Below, piece by piece: positions 7,113 to 15,508 of a DNA stretch of 32,043 bases. The notes beneath the pieces are model-generated. The model was not told the DNA's origin and did no database searches. It worked only from the letters and a program-made list of their open reading frames with translations. The stretch is from Roseburia sp. Its GTDB lineage: Bacteria; Bacillota; Clostridia; Lachnospirales; Lachnospiraceae. Position 1 is the stretch's first letter. The number at the start of each line of letters is the position of its first letter. The translations under genes were made by a program, and so were the position numbers. The stretch lies in assembly GCA_023662875.1 (NCBI GenBank), contig JAMPIG010000044.1:1-32043 (forward strand), in the 5' to 3' direction.

Positions 7113-8594
7113 ATGGATCATGCAGCGAATACATACGACTTATATCGCGATATACAGCAGCGCACGGGCGGCGAGATATACATCGGCGTTTTGGGGCCGG
7201 TGCGCACCGGAAAGTCCACCTTTATCAAGCGGTTTATGGAGGAGCTGGTGCTGCCCTTTATGGAGGATGAGCACGCGAAGGCCAGAGCCCAGGACGAACT
7301 GCCCCAGAGCGCTGGGGGAAAAACCATCACGACGACGGAGCCGAAATTTATTCCCAACGAGGCGGCGGAGGTAAACCTAAACGGCGATATCGGGGTTTTG
7401 GTTCGGCTGATCGACTGCGTGGGCTATATGGTGGAGGGCGCGGCGGGGCATTTGGAGGAGGACGTCGAGAGGATGGTGAAGACGCCCTGGTTCGATTATG
7501 AGATTCCCTTTACCCAGGCGGCGGAAATCGGCACTGACAAGGTGATGAACGATCATTCCACCATCGGTCTGGTCATCACGACCGACGGAAGCTTCGGGGA
7601 AATCCCCAGAGCCAATTACCTGGAGGCGGAGGAACGCACGATTACGGCCCTGAAAAAGCTGCAGAAGCCCTTCCTGGTTCTGGTAAACAGCCAGAAGCCC
7701 TATTCGGAGGAAGCCCGGAGAACGGCCGGGGAGATCCAGGAAAAGTACGGAGTGTCGGCGGTGACCGTAAACTGCGAGCAGCTGAAAAAGGAAGACATCA
7801 ATATGCTTCTGGAGAAGGTGCTTTATGAGTTCCCGATTTCCTCCATGGAATTTTATATGCCAAAATGGGTGGAGCTGCTGCCGGAGGAGAACAGTATGAA
7901 GCAGAACCTGATCCAGCAGGTAAGGCAGTTGATGAAGGACTACGATACGATCCGCAATGTGCTGGAAAAGCCGGTGACTCTCGACAGCGATTACATAAGA
8001 CGGTGCAAGACCGACACCATCCGGCTCTCCGACGGATGTATCCGCATTACGCTGGATGTGGAGGAATCCTATTATTATGAGATGCTGACGGAGATGGTGG
8101 GAGAAAGTATCTCGGACGAATACCAGCTGATCAGCCGCCTGAAGAGCTTTGCCACCATGAAGCACGAGTATGAGAAGGTTCTGAACGCGGTGAATATGGT
8201 GCGGATCAAAGGCTACGGGGTCGTCACCCCCGACAAGGATGAGATCACGCTGGAGCAGCCGGAGCTGATCAAGCACGGCAACAAGTTCGGCGTAAAGATC
8301 AAGGCCTCCAGCCCCTCGATCCACATGATCCGGGCCAACATCGAGACGGAGATCGCCCCGATCGTAGGAACCCAGGAGCAGGCGGAGGATCTGATTACCT
8401 ATATCAACCAGACCGACGCACAGAGCGGAATCTGGGACACGAACATTTTCGGGAAGACCGTGGAGCAGCTGGTCAACGACGGGATCACAGCCAAGGTAGC
8501 GGTGATCGGCGAGGAGAGTCAAATCAAGCTGCAGGATACGATGCAGAAGATCGTCAACGACAGCAACGGAGGGATGGTTTGTATTATTATCTGA
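7113..8594 (+). CDS. spoIVA: Stage IV sporulation protein A, coat-basement ATPase (493 aa)
   Basis: SpoIVA binds and hydrolyses ATP and polymerises on the mother-cell face of the forespore membrane, forming the platform on which the coat and cortex assemble. Seen: N-terminal TRAFAC-type P-loop GPVRTGKST, the DCVGY switch-like segment, GLVITTDGSF, a long middle helical domain and the C-terminal hydrophobic end GGMVCIII that anchors the family to the membrane system. I choose ATG 7113 (MDHAANTYDLYRDI) rather than 7095: AGGAGG at 7100-7105 fits the later start, and 493 residues is almost exactly the Bacillus length (492). Expression is expected in the mother cell under sigma-E, but I see no convincing sigma-E promoter. 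It is a single-gene unit, with a regulatory hairpin before and a terminator after it. Confidence 0.97.
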   Translation: MDHAANTYDLYRDIQQRTGGEIYIGVLGPVRTGKSTFIKRFMEELVLPFMEDEHAKARAQDELPQSAGGKTITTTEPKFIPNEAAEVNLNGDIGVLVRLIDCVGYMVEGAAGHLEEDVERMVKTPWFDYEIPFTQAAEIGTDKVMNDHSTIGLVITTDGSFGEIPRANYLEAEERTITALKKLQKPFLVLVNSQKPYSEEARRTAGEIQEKYGVSAVTVNCEQLKKEDINMLLEKVLYEFPISSMEFYMPKWVELLPEENSMKQNLIQQVRQLMKDYDTIRNVLEKPVTLDSDYIRRCKTDTIRLSDGCIRITLDVEESYYYEMLTEMVGESISDEYQLISRLKSFATMKHEYEKVLNAVNMVRIKGYGVVTPDKDEITLEQPELIKHGNKFGVKIKASSPSIHMIRANIETEIAPIVGTQEQAEDLITYINQTDAQSGIWDTNIFGKTVEQLVNDGITAKVAVIGEESQIKLQDTMQKIVNDSNGGMVCIII

Positions 8595-8674
8595 GGCGCG
8601 TGGGAAGGTCTTACTGACAGGAAAGAGGCGTAGGATGCGGCGGTTGTATCCGAAAAGTTCAGAGATTTCTGAAA

Positions 8675-8715
8675 TCCCCTGGCAATTATCTGCGGCATGG
8701 ATAGTTGCCAGGGGA
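8675..8715 (+). terminator. Strong hairpin after spoIVA, probable terminator
   Basis: Left arm 8675-8690 and right arm 8700-8715 pair over 16 bp with one G-U, around a 9-nt loop. The following sequence (ATATTTGTG) is only weakly T-rich. A smaller hairpin TTCAGA-GATT-TCTGAA (8658-8673) lies just before. The rest of the 300-base gap to 8894 holds a TATAAT (8792-8797) and no gene. Confidence 0.6.
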
Positions 8716-8791
8716 ATATTTGTGTGGCGGTTGTAGTTTGGAAAAGTATCCACGGACGGACATTTTTGAATAATTGTCTCTGTCATTTCAT

Positions 8792-8797
8792 TATAAT
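8792..8797 (+). promoter_or_regulatory. TATAAT -10 element, probable promoter of the helicase gene
   Basis: A perfect TATAAT in locally AT-rich DNA about 100 bases before the helicase start. No good -35 is found at 16-18 bp; TTGAAT (8766-8771) is 20 bp away. The local AT-richness contrasts with the upstream coding DNA. Confidence 0.35.
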
Positions 8798-8894
8798 ACG
8801 TGATTTTAGGAAGACTGCAAAATAGCAGTTGATTAGTAACGATATTTGCATTACAATGTACTCGAAGCAAGCTCATTTTTAACAGGAGATAACC

Positions 8895-11800
8895 ATGAAT
8901 ACAGTTTTTCGTGATCTGTTCCGCGCGGTTCATGAGGGGAAATGGCTGAGCATAGAATATCATAACAAGGAAGAACAGGACACGCGTTATTGGATCGGGA
9001 TCCGCGATATCGATGTGCGGAACCGGACGCTTTCGGTGGAAGGGCTTCATCTTGGGCAGTATACCATCGGATCGTTTGAACGGATTAAAATCGACTCCAT
9101 TCGGGCGTCCCGGATGATAGAAGGCTCCTTTTATCCGGTGAATCAAAACCTGGTCAGGGATATTGCTTTTAACCCGCATAAATATCGCACACTGTTTGAC
9201 AATACGGCGAATTTGAAAATCTTAAATTACCTTGAGATGTGTAATCGTATGGACGCCGTACCTTACAAGTCGGATTTCAGCCTTGTGCAGTTTCTGGATC
9301 ACGATACGATACGGGGCGAATTCTACCAGCTGAATCAGGAGCAGTTTCAGACGATCGTAAAGAAGTTTCAATATCAGGCGGAACGGGAGCAGCAGAAGGG
9401 CGGCAAGCTGAGAATCCGGCAGCTGGCGATGAATGTGTTAAGTATACATACGGCAAAGGGTTTATATGTGCTGGCATACCGGAAGTTGAATTTGGATGTA
9501 AAGCAGCGGGGACTGCGTCCGGATGATGAGATCATTATTTGTACGGAATTTACATTAAACGGGATAAAGCAGAGCGTCCGGCAGTTTCTGGATGCGGATG
9601 AATATGAGCTTTTGAATGACTTTGAGGCAAATCAGGAAAAAATCAAGGACTGCATTATGAACAGGATGTCCCGGCGCGGGGGCGGCAATGTGGATGACAT
9701 GCCCTACATTATCGGACTGGAGACCGATATCGCGATCGACCTGCATAAAGAATATCAGTCGATTATGAAGATGTATCAGGAGGAAAAGGTTCCCGTGCCG
9801 ATTTCCGCCTTTTTCGGGGATTTGCTCGCGCGTCCCAGAAGAACTGCGTCTTATCCGATTGCCCTGATTGATCAGAAAATCAATATGGATCAGCTGCTTG
9901 CGATTCACAACGCCATGAAATACCCGATCGCTTATATACAGGGTCCTCCCGGAACGGGGAAAACCAATACGATTATCAATACCATCGTGACCGCCTTCTT
10001 TAACGAAAGGACGGTTTTGTTTGCGTCCTATAACAATCATCCGATCAACGGCGTTTATGAAAAGCTGTCCGCCATGAAATATAAGGGAGATACCATTCCG
10101 TTCCCGATCCTTCGACTGGGGAATCAGGATAAAACCAGGGAAGCGCTGGCGACGATGAAGGAATTGTATCGTAAGGTACAGAATATTCAGGTATATGAAA
10201 GCACGCTGGATCGAAATAAGGACGACAGGAAGGAGAGGGCAAAACGGCTTTCCGAATTATTGCGGCGGTATGAGGAGCTTCTGGATTTAAGGGAGCGGGA
10301 GGAGACGATCGACAGGCTTCTGGATTATGAGAAAAAAAGAGGCGCGTCCCTGCAGATGTTGTCTTTTGAGGAGGATTTACAGAACCGGCAGAGAAAGCAG
10401 ATCGGGAAAGAAATTCTGTCAAAGGGAGAAATTTCCGAGGCGGAGGCGCTGGCTCTTCTGGACGACAGGACGGAAGAGCTGAAAAAGTATCTGTATTATA
10501 CTTCCGCGGGCTATATCAAAAAAATCGGTCTGCCGAGGAATGCCGACTTGCTGCGGATTCTGGAGATGAAGGATCCGGAGGAGCAGATGCAGGCGTTCAC
10601 GAGCTACCTGGGCAAAAAGGAAAACATTGCGAAGCTTCAGAAAATCTTTCCGATTATCGTGACTACCTGTATATCCGCGCATCGCCTGGGGGAGCCGGAG
10701 CCCATGTTCGATATGGTGATTCTGGACGAGGCGAGCCAGTGTAATATTGCGGTATCCCTTGTCCCGATTGTGCGCGGTGATAATCTTATGCTGGTAGGGG
10801 ATCCGCAGCAGCTGAATCCGGTCATCCTTTTGGATGAGGCGACGAATGAAAAGCTGAAAACCCGTTATACGGTGGCGGACGAATACGATTACCGGGAAAA
10901 TTCGATTTACAAGACTTATCTGGCCTGTGACGCGGTCAGCGACGAGACGCTGCTTCATAATCATTATCGGTGTAACAGGCGGATCATCGAGTTTAACAAT
11001 CGAAAATACTATCATTCCCGGCTCAGTATCAAGTCCGAAAGCAGGGAAGAACAGCCTCTTGTGTATGTCGATATGCCGGAGGCAAAGGCGACGCTGAAAA
11101 ATACAGCGCCAGGAGAGGCTTATGAAATTGCCAGATATGCCGCTTTCAACAGAGATAAAAATATAGGCGTCATTACTCCTTTCGTCAATCAAAAGAACCT
11201 GATTGAGGAGGAATTGGCCCGGGCAAGGGTAGGGAATGTGACCTGCGGTACGGTACATGCCTTTCAGGGAGACGAGAAGGACGTGATTCTGTTTTCCACG
11301 GCGATTACCTCCCAGACGCAGGCAGGAACCTATGAATGGTTAAAGAACAACAAGGAATTGATCAATGTCGCCACGTCAAGGGCGAAGGACAAGCTGATCG
11401 TGCTGTCAAGCAGTAAGGATCTGGAACGCCTTCATCAAAAAGAGGGGGACGATGATTTATACGAGTTGGTGCAGTATGTACGTTCCAACGGGACGGCTGT
11501 GGTGACGCCCAAGCAGACGGCGTCCCGGGCGTTGGGCGTAAAGCCTTTTAGCAGTGCAACGGAAGAGGCTTTTTTGGAAAATCTGACCCATGCCCTGGAA
11601 AATATCTGGCTGACCCAGAGCCGATATGTGATCCATAAGGAGGTTGCGATTGCCCATGTCTTTCAGGATAATCCGGGCTATAACGATCTTTTTTACAACG
11701 GCAGGTTTGACTTTGTGGTCTATGAGAAGCAGGGGGAGGCGGAGCTGCCGGTGCTGGCGATCGAGTTGGACGGGAAGGAGCATTTTGAGGACGAGGCGGT

Positions 11801-11936
11801 AAAGAGCAGGGATCGGAAGAAGAATCAGATTTGCAAAGAACACGATTTGCAATTAATCAGGGTGGAAAATTCCTACGCGAGGCGTTATAATCATATTAAG
11901 GAGATTCTGCTGAAGTATTTCTCGATCGCACACTAA
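8895..11936 (+). CDS. SF1 (Upf1-like) helicase with C-terminal Vsr/DUF2726-like nuclease domain (1013 aa)
   Basis: A large cytoplasmic ATP-dependent DNA/RNA helicase fused to a nuclease. Residues ~1-80 look like a WYL-type beta-barrel (LSIEYHNKE ... FERIKIDSIRAS). The helicase core follows: Walker A GPPGTGKT (350-357), Walker B VILDEASQ (Asp611-Glu612), LVGDPQQLNP, NHYRCNRRIIEF, TVHAFQGDEKDVILFS and NVATSRAKDKLIVLSS, all typical of SF1B Upf1/Dna2-like helicases. The last ~110 residues have a PD-(D/E)XK-like pattern: RFDFVV (Asp939) and AIELDGKEH (Glu957, Asp959, Lys961), as in DUF2726/Vsr-like endonucleases. The SD AGGAG is 7 nt before the ATG. The stop codon is the loop of a 5-bp hairpin CACAC-TAA-GTGTG. 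It stands alone, with no methylase or toxin beside it. A role in DNA repair or in phage defence is plausible; neither is proven by sequence. The helicase call is firm, the WYL-like call tentative. Confidence 0.9.
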   Translation: MNTVFRDLFRAVHEGKWLSIEYHNKEEQDTRYWIGIRDIDVRNRTLSVEGLHLGQYTIGSFERIKIDSIRASRMIEGSFYPVNQNLVRDIAFNPHKYRTLFDNTANLKILNYLEMCNRMDAVPYKSDFSLVQFLDHDTIRGEFYQLNQEQFQTIVKKFQYQAEREQQKGGKLRIRQLAMNVLSIHTAKGLYVLAYRKLNLDVKQRGLRPDDEIIICTEFTLNGIKQSVRQFLDADEYELLNDFEANQEKIKDCIMNRMSRRGGGNVDDMPYIIGLETDIAIDLHKEYQSIMKMYQEEKVPVPISAFFGDLLARPRRTASYPIALIDQKINMDQLLAIHNAMKYPIAYIQGPPGTGKTNTIINTIVTAFFNERTVLFASYNNHPINGVYEKLSAMKYKGDTIPFPILRLGNQDKTREALATMKELYRKVQNIQVYESTLDRNKDDRKERAKRLSELLRRYEELLDLREREETIDRLLDYEKKRGASLQMLSFEEDLQNRQRKQIGKEILSKGEISEAEALALLDDRTEELKKYLYYTSAGYIKKIGLPRNADLLRILEMKDPEEQMQAFTSYLGKKENIAKLQKIFPIIVTTCISAHRLGEPEPMFDMVILDEASQCNIAVSLVPIVRGDNLMLVGDPQQLNPVILLDEATNEKLKTRYTVADEYDYRENSIYKTYLACDAVSDETLLHNHYRCNRRIIEFNNRKYYHSRLSIKSESREEQPLVYVDMPEAKATLKNTAPGEAYEIARYAAFNRDKNIGVITPFVNQKNLIEEELARARVGNVTCGTVHAFQGDEKDVILFSTAITSQTQAGTYEWLKNNKELINVATSRAKDKLIVLSSSKDLERLHQKEGDDDLYELVQYVRSNGTAVVTPKQTASRALGVKPFSSATEEAFLENLTHALENIWLTQSRYVIHKEVAIAHVFQDNPGYNDLFYNGRFDFVVYEKQGEAELPVLAIELDGKEHFEDEAVKSRDRKKNQICKEHDLQLIRVENSYARRYNHIKEILLKYFSIAH

Positions 11937-12051
11937 GTGTGAACAGAATGCCTAAGAAAATCCAGGTAATCGTTTGTGCCGCCGACGGCATGACGGGGAA
12001 CGCGAAGAGAAATTGTCCGGCGGTAAATTGCAAAAGGAGAAAGAGTACGTC

Positions 12052-12615
12052 ATGAATTACGGGTTTTACGAATTGTTTTTGATTTTTGTTTTCTGGGGTG
12101 TGGCCGGTTGGCTGGTCGAGGTTGTGGATATGAGGATCGAGGCGGGAGAATTTCAGAACCGGGGCTTCCTGCACATGCCCTTCTGTCCGATGTACGGGCT
12201 GGGGATGGCCTTTGCGACCGTGTTTTTGAACGGTATGAAGGATTCCTACATAAGATTGTTCGCCTTTGGCATGATCTTCTGCTCGATCCTGGAGTATATT
12301 GTGGGTGGTATTCTGGAAAAATTATTTCACTCCAAATGGTGGGATTACTCTCATATGCGTTTTAACGTCAAGGGGAGGGTCTGTCTGCGAAACGCCGTCT
12401 TGTTTGGATTCGGTGCCATTGTAGTCTTTCGGTTTGTGGAGCCGCGGGTAGAGCAGGGAATCCTCTGGATTCCGGGGAATGTCCGGGGGCTGATAACGGC
12501 AGCCTTCGGGATTGCGTTTCTCGTCGATCTGGCAGCCTCCGCCAGGAGGGCCTGGAGATACCGGCGGGAGCAGAAGGACGGCGAATTGAGGGTGATTTTT
12601 AAGGCGTGCCGCTAA
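12052..12615 (+). CDS. CmpB-like integral membrane protein, 'putative ABC transporter permease' family (187 aa)
   Basis: About five hydrophobic helices: MNYGFYELFLIFVFWGVAGW opens the protein, then FCPMYGLGMAFATVF, a helix with ILEYIVGGILEKLF, and two more before a basic tail. The pattern 'GFLHMPFCPMYGLG' and 'LEYIVGGILEKLFHSKWWDY' is typical of the PF06541 (ABC_trans_CmpB) family, which is common in Clostridia; despite its name it has no ATPase partner in most genomes and its function is unknown. I choose ATG 12052 over an upstream in-frame start because the SD AAAGGAGA (12033-12040) precedes it and the upstream 26 residues are hydrophilic and atypical. It lies ~115 bp after the helicase gene and could be co-transcribed. 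Confidence 0.8.
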   Translation: MNYGFYELFLIFVFWGVAGWLVEVVDMRIEAGEFQNRGFLHMPFCPMYGLGMAFATVFLNGMKDSYIRLFAFGMIFCSILEYIVGGILEKLFHSKWWDYSHMRFNVKGRVCLRNAVLFGFGAIVVFRFVEPRVEQGILWIPGNVRGLITAAFGIAFLVDLAASARRAWRYRREQKDGELRVIFKACR

Positions 12616-12701
12616 GTGTGAGATGAATTTCTAACCGCTCAGCAGCATAAATCCTGATTCTCAGGCTTGGCTGTTTCGCGGAGAAATTTTAAGTCTCACA
12701 C
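12616..12701 (+). other. Long imperfect multi-stem hairpin after the CmpB-like gene
   Basis: Nested pairings start immediately after the stop codon: GTGTGAGA (12616-12623) with TCTCACAC (12694-12701), ATTTCT (12627-12632) with AGAAAT (12682-12687), CCGC (12635-12638) with GCGG (12678-12681), and CCTGA-TTC-TCAGG (12653-12665) at the tip. No T-run follows. It could end or stabilise the upstream transcript, or be a structured RNA. Confidence 0.5.
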
Positions 12702-12729
12702 GGAAAGCTCGCAAGAGGGGCATAGCCCA

Positions 12730-12774
12730 CCTCTTTGGGAAGCGATTCTTCCCGGAAACGATAGATTCCGGGAA
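12730..12774 (+). repeat. Short dispersed repeat B, copy 2, with perfect hairpin
   Basis: Aligns with 6938-6983. Its right part is a perfect 9-bp stem, TTCCCGGAA (12749-12757) and TTCCGGGAA (12766-12774), around an 8-nt loop. It precedes an A-rich run and the promoter of the nucleoside operon. Confidence 0.5.
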
Positions 12775-12821
12775 GCATAGACGAAAAAAACGAAAAAATA
12801 CCGGAACCTCAAACAAAGGAA

Positions 12822-12850
12822 TTGCAATTCCTTCCTTTTTTCGGTATAAT
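12822..12850 (+). promoter_or_regulatory. Sigma-A promoter of the nucleoside salvage operon, with an 18-bp palindrome over the -35
   Basis: TTGCAA (12822-12827), 17-bp spacer, TATAAT (12845-12850). An 18-bp perfect palindrome AAGGAATTGCAATTCCTT (12816-12833) is centred on the -35 and is followed by CCTTTTTT. It could be an operator for a dimeric regulator, or as RNA a small terminator for transcripts arriving from upstream. Transcription would start near 12857. Confidence 0.65.
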
Positions 12851-12933
12851 GAAAATCGGTTTTCACTTTATCAACACGGTGAAGCAGCAGGTTATGACAA
12901 AATTTATATGGGAAGAGAAAGGGAGTGCCGCCG

Positions 12934-13767
12934 ATGAGTGAAGTGTACGAGAAGCTTTTAAACTGTTGCGAGTGTGTCCGAAGGAAGACGGATTTTGTGC
13001 CGAAGGTAGCCATCGTCCTTGGCTCCGGGCTGGGGGATTACGCGGAGTCCATCCGGGTTGAGTATGAGCTGCCCTACAGCGAGATCGAGGGCTTCCCGGT
13101 TTCCACGGTGCCCGGTCATGCCGGGAAATTTATCTTCGGGTATGTGGATGAGGTTCCGGTGGTCTGTATGAAGGGGCGCGTTCATTATTACGAGGGCTAT
13201 CCGATTACGGATGTCGTGCTGCCTGCCCGGCTGATGAAGCTTCTGGGCGCGCAGATTCTGTTTTTGACGAACGCGGCCGGCGGTATCAACACATCTTTCC
13301 ACGCCGGCGACCTGATGCTGATCAGGGATCATATTTCTCTGTTTGCGCCCAATCCCCTGATTGGCGCGAATATCGACGCTCTCGGCGTAAGATTTCCGGA
13401 TATGAGTACAGTATACGATCAGGATCTGCAGCAGCTGATCCGGCAGGCTGCGAAGGATAACGGTATCTTTCTGCAGGAGGGCGTTTATGTCCAGCTGACC
13501 GGGCCTTCCTTTGAAGCTCCCGCGGAAATCCGCCTGCTGCGGTCTCTCGGCTGCGACGCGGCGGGAATGAGCACGGTGGTGGAGGCCATCGCCGCGAACC
13601 ATATGGGGATGAAGATCTGCGGGATTTCCTGTATCAGCAATCTGGCGGCGGGAATGACGGCCAATCCGCTGACCCATGAGGAGGTACAGGAGGCGGCCGA
13701 TCTGGCGGCACCGAACTTTAAAAAGCTTGTGACGGAGTCCGTAAAGCGGATGAAGGGGATTATATGA
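12934..13767 (+). CDS. punA: Purine-nucleoside phosphorylase, trimeric PNP-I type (277 aa)
   Basis: Splits inosine and guanosine (and deoxy forms) with phosphate into free base and (deoxy)ribose-1-phosphate. The PNP-I signature set is complete: GSGLGDYAESI phosphate loop, VPGHAGKF, GRVHYYEGY, LFLTNAAGGIN, 'GPSFEAPAEIRLLRSLG', MSTVVEAIAANHMGM and the Asn of ISNLAAGM that contacts the purine. Length is normal (~270-280). I choose ATG 12934, with GGGAG at 12921-12925 as SD, rather than the GTG at 12925, which overlaps that SD. It is the first gene of a tightly packed operon and overlaps the cytidine deaminase start by 4 nt (ATGA), so the two are translationally coupled. A sigma-A promoter lies 80 bp upstream. 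Confidence 0.96.
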   Translation: MSEVYEKLLNCCECVRRKTDFVPKVAIVLGSGLGDYAESIRVEYELPYSEIEGFPVSTVPGHAGKFIFGYVDEVPVVCMKGRVHYYEGYPITDVVLPARLMKLLGAQILFLTNAAGGINTSFHAGDLMLIRDHISLFAPNPLIGANIDALGVRFPDMSTVYDQDLQQLIRQAAKDNGIFLQEGVYVQLTGPSFEAPAEIRLLRSLGCDAAGMSTVVEAIAANHMGMKICGISCISNLAAGMTANPLTHEEVQEAADLAAPNFKKLVTESVKRMKGII

Positions 13768-14171
13768 GAGAGGAACTGATTCGGAAGGCGTCTGCCGCCA
13801 GGGAGAAGGCATATGTTCCTTATTCCCGCTACGCGGTGGGAGCGGCGCTCCTGACGGCGGAGGGAAGGATTTACACCGGATGCAATGTGGAGAGCGCTTC
13901 CTACGGGGCGACAAACTGTGCCGAGCGGACGGCGTTTTTCAAGGCGGTCAGCGAGGGAGAGCGTCATTTTACCGCGATCGCTATCGTCGGCGGGATGGAA
14001 GGGCAGGAGCCGCAGGATTACGCCTATCCCTGCGGGATCTGCAGGCAGGTGATGCGTGAATTTGTGCAGGACGATTTTGAGATTATTGTGGCAAAGTCTA
14101 CGGAGGACTGGCTGGAGTTTCGTCTGGACGAGCTTCTGCCGTTCGGGTTCGGAGGGGAGTTGATCCGATGA
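13764..14171 (+). CDS. cdd: Cytidine deaminase (135 aa)
   Basis: Converts cytidine and deoxycytidine to uridine and deoxyuridine; a zinc enzyme, normally a homotetramer. The small tetrameric form is shown by YSRYAVGAALLT, GCNVESASYGAT, the first zinc ligand and catalytic Glu in NCAERTAFF (Cys52, Glu54) and the second ligand pair in PCGICRQ (Cys90, Cys93). Length is typical (130-136). It overlaps both neighbours by 4 nt (ATGA at each end), so translation of the three genes is coupled. In the operon it feeds pyrimidine nucleoside salvage beside the purine enzymes. Confidence 0.97.
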   Translation: MREELIRKASAAREKAYVPYSRYAVGAALLTAEGRIYTGCNVESASYGATNCAERTAFFKAVSEGERHFTAIAIVGGMEGQEPQDYAYPCGICRQVMREFVQDDFEIIVAKSTEDWLEFRLDELLPFGFGGELIR

Positions 14172-15463
14172 ATATCAGATTATATAACGCGCGGATTCTG
14201 ACAATGGAAGAGAATCGACCAGTTTTTCAGGGGGAGATCTGGGTGAAAAACGATAGGATCGTCTTTGTCGGGGGGCAGGACGAGTTGGCTCGGAACGGGG
14301 AGGTCTCCCGGAATTCCTGGGATGTTCAGATCGACTGTCAGGAGAACCTGTTGATGCCGGGCTTCAAGAACGCCCACACCCATTCCGCCATGACGTTCCT
14401 GCGGTCCTACGCGGATGACGTGCCCTTGCAGGAATGGCTGAATGAAAAGGTCTTTCCCATGGAGGCGAAGCTTAGCGGGGAGGATATCTACGAGCTGACC
14501 CGGCTGGCTGTTCTGGAGTACCTGACCTCCGGGATTACGTCGATTTTTGAAATGTATCTGACGCCGGAGACCATCGCCGAGGCCTGCATCGATACGGGGA
14601 TGCGGTGCGTCCTGACCAGCGGCCTGAATAATTTCTGCTCTTCCCCGGAGCAGATGGAGAAGGAGTATCTGCGCTGGAATAAGCGGAATCCGCTGATCAG
14701 CTATCAGATGGGCTTCCATGCGGAATATACCTGCTCTAAGGATTTGATCGATCAGGTGGCGCAGCTGGCGCACAATTACCATGCGCCGGTCTACACCCAT
14801 CTTTCGGAGACCGAAAGAGAGGTGGAGGAGTGCAGGGAGCGGTACGGGATGACGCCCGCCGTATTCCTGGATACCAGAGGAGTGTTTGAGTACGGCGGAG
14901 GCTGCTATCACTGCGTCCATGTGACGGAACAGGATATGGGAGTATTCCGGCGCAGAAAACTTTGCGCGGTGACGAATCCCGCCTCAAATTTAAAGCTTGC
15001 CAGCGGGATCGCGCCGGTGGCGGAGCTGGTAAAGCGGAAGATCCCCGTCGCGATCGGGACGGACGGCCCGGCCAGCAACAATTGTCTGGATATGTTCCGG
15101 GAAATGTTCCTGGTGACAGGCTTGAGCAAGGTGCGGGAGGGGGACGCGGCGAGCCTTGACGCCATGGAGGTACTGCGGATGGCGACGGTAAACGGCGCGA
15201 AGGCCATGCACCTGACCAAGGCGGACGTCCTGACGAGCGGAAAGCTGGCTGATCTGATCCTGATCGACCTGCACCAGCCCAATATGCAGCCCATCCATAA
15301 CATCCCGAAGAACCTGGTCTACAGCGGCAGCAAGTCCAATGTGCTGATGACGATGGTAAACGGCAGGATTCTTTACCGGAACGGGGAGTTCAACGTCGGC
15401 GAGGATCCGGAGAGCATCTACCGGAAATGCGATAAGATTGTGAAGCGTATCTTCAGCGCTTGA
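14168..15463 (+). CDS. mtaD: Amidohydrolase, 5'-methylthioadenosine/S-adenosylhomocysteine deaminase type (431 aa)
   Basis: A metal-dependent deaminase of the amidohydrolase superfamily (ATZ/TRZ/MtaD group), expected to turn adenosine-type nucleosides (MTA, SAH or adenosine) into inosine-type products. Seen: metal ligands in the HTH pair (His70, His72) of NAHTHSAMTFLRSYADD, the MGFHAEYTCS strand, THLSETEREVEEC, HCVHVTEQDM, and GTDGPASNNCLDMF carrying the last metal-binding Asp. 'SETEREVEEC' and 'TDGxASNNxLDM' are the usual MtaD signatures. It overlaps cdd by 4 nt. With PNP next to it, the deaminated nucleoside can be phosphorolysed to hypoxanthine. Guanine or other nucleobase deamination cannot be excluded. 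Confidence 0.85.
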   Translation: MNIRLYNARILTMEENRPVFQGEIWVKNDRIVFVGGQDELARNGEVSRNSWDVQIDCQENLLMPGFKNAHTHSAMTFLRSYADDVPLQEWLNEKVFPMEAKLSGEDIYELTRLAVLEYLTSGITSIFEMYLTPETIAEACIDTGMRCVLTSGLNNFCSSPEQMEKEYLRWNKRNPLISYQMGFHAEYTCSKDLIDQVAQLAHNYHAPVYTHLSETEREVEECRERYGMTPAVFLDTRGVFEYGGGCYHCVHVTEQDMGVFRRRKLCAVTNPASNLKLASGIAPVAELVKRKIPVAIGTDGPASNNCLDMFREMFLVTGLSKVREGDAASLDAMEVLRMATVNGAKAMHLTKADVLTSGKLADLILIDLHQPNMQPIHNIPKNLVYSGSKSNVLMTMVNGRILYRNGEFNVGEDPESIYRKCDKIVKRIFSA

Positions 15464-15508
15464 CATACATTCTCTAAACAACAAATTACATAGGAGGGAG
15501 AGTAAAGA

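Noticed and set aside
7377-9179. 600-codon open frame on the minus strand
   Set aside because: It lies antisense to spoIVA and runs into the helicase gene. It has no family motif or SD; the strong third-position bias of the + strand genes creates such long antisense frames.
12851-12933. Purine riboswitch before the nucleoside operon
   Set aside because: The leader is ~77 nt and I could not find the three-way-junction core or its conserved loop sequences; no such element precedes the permease either.
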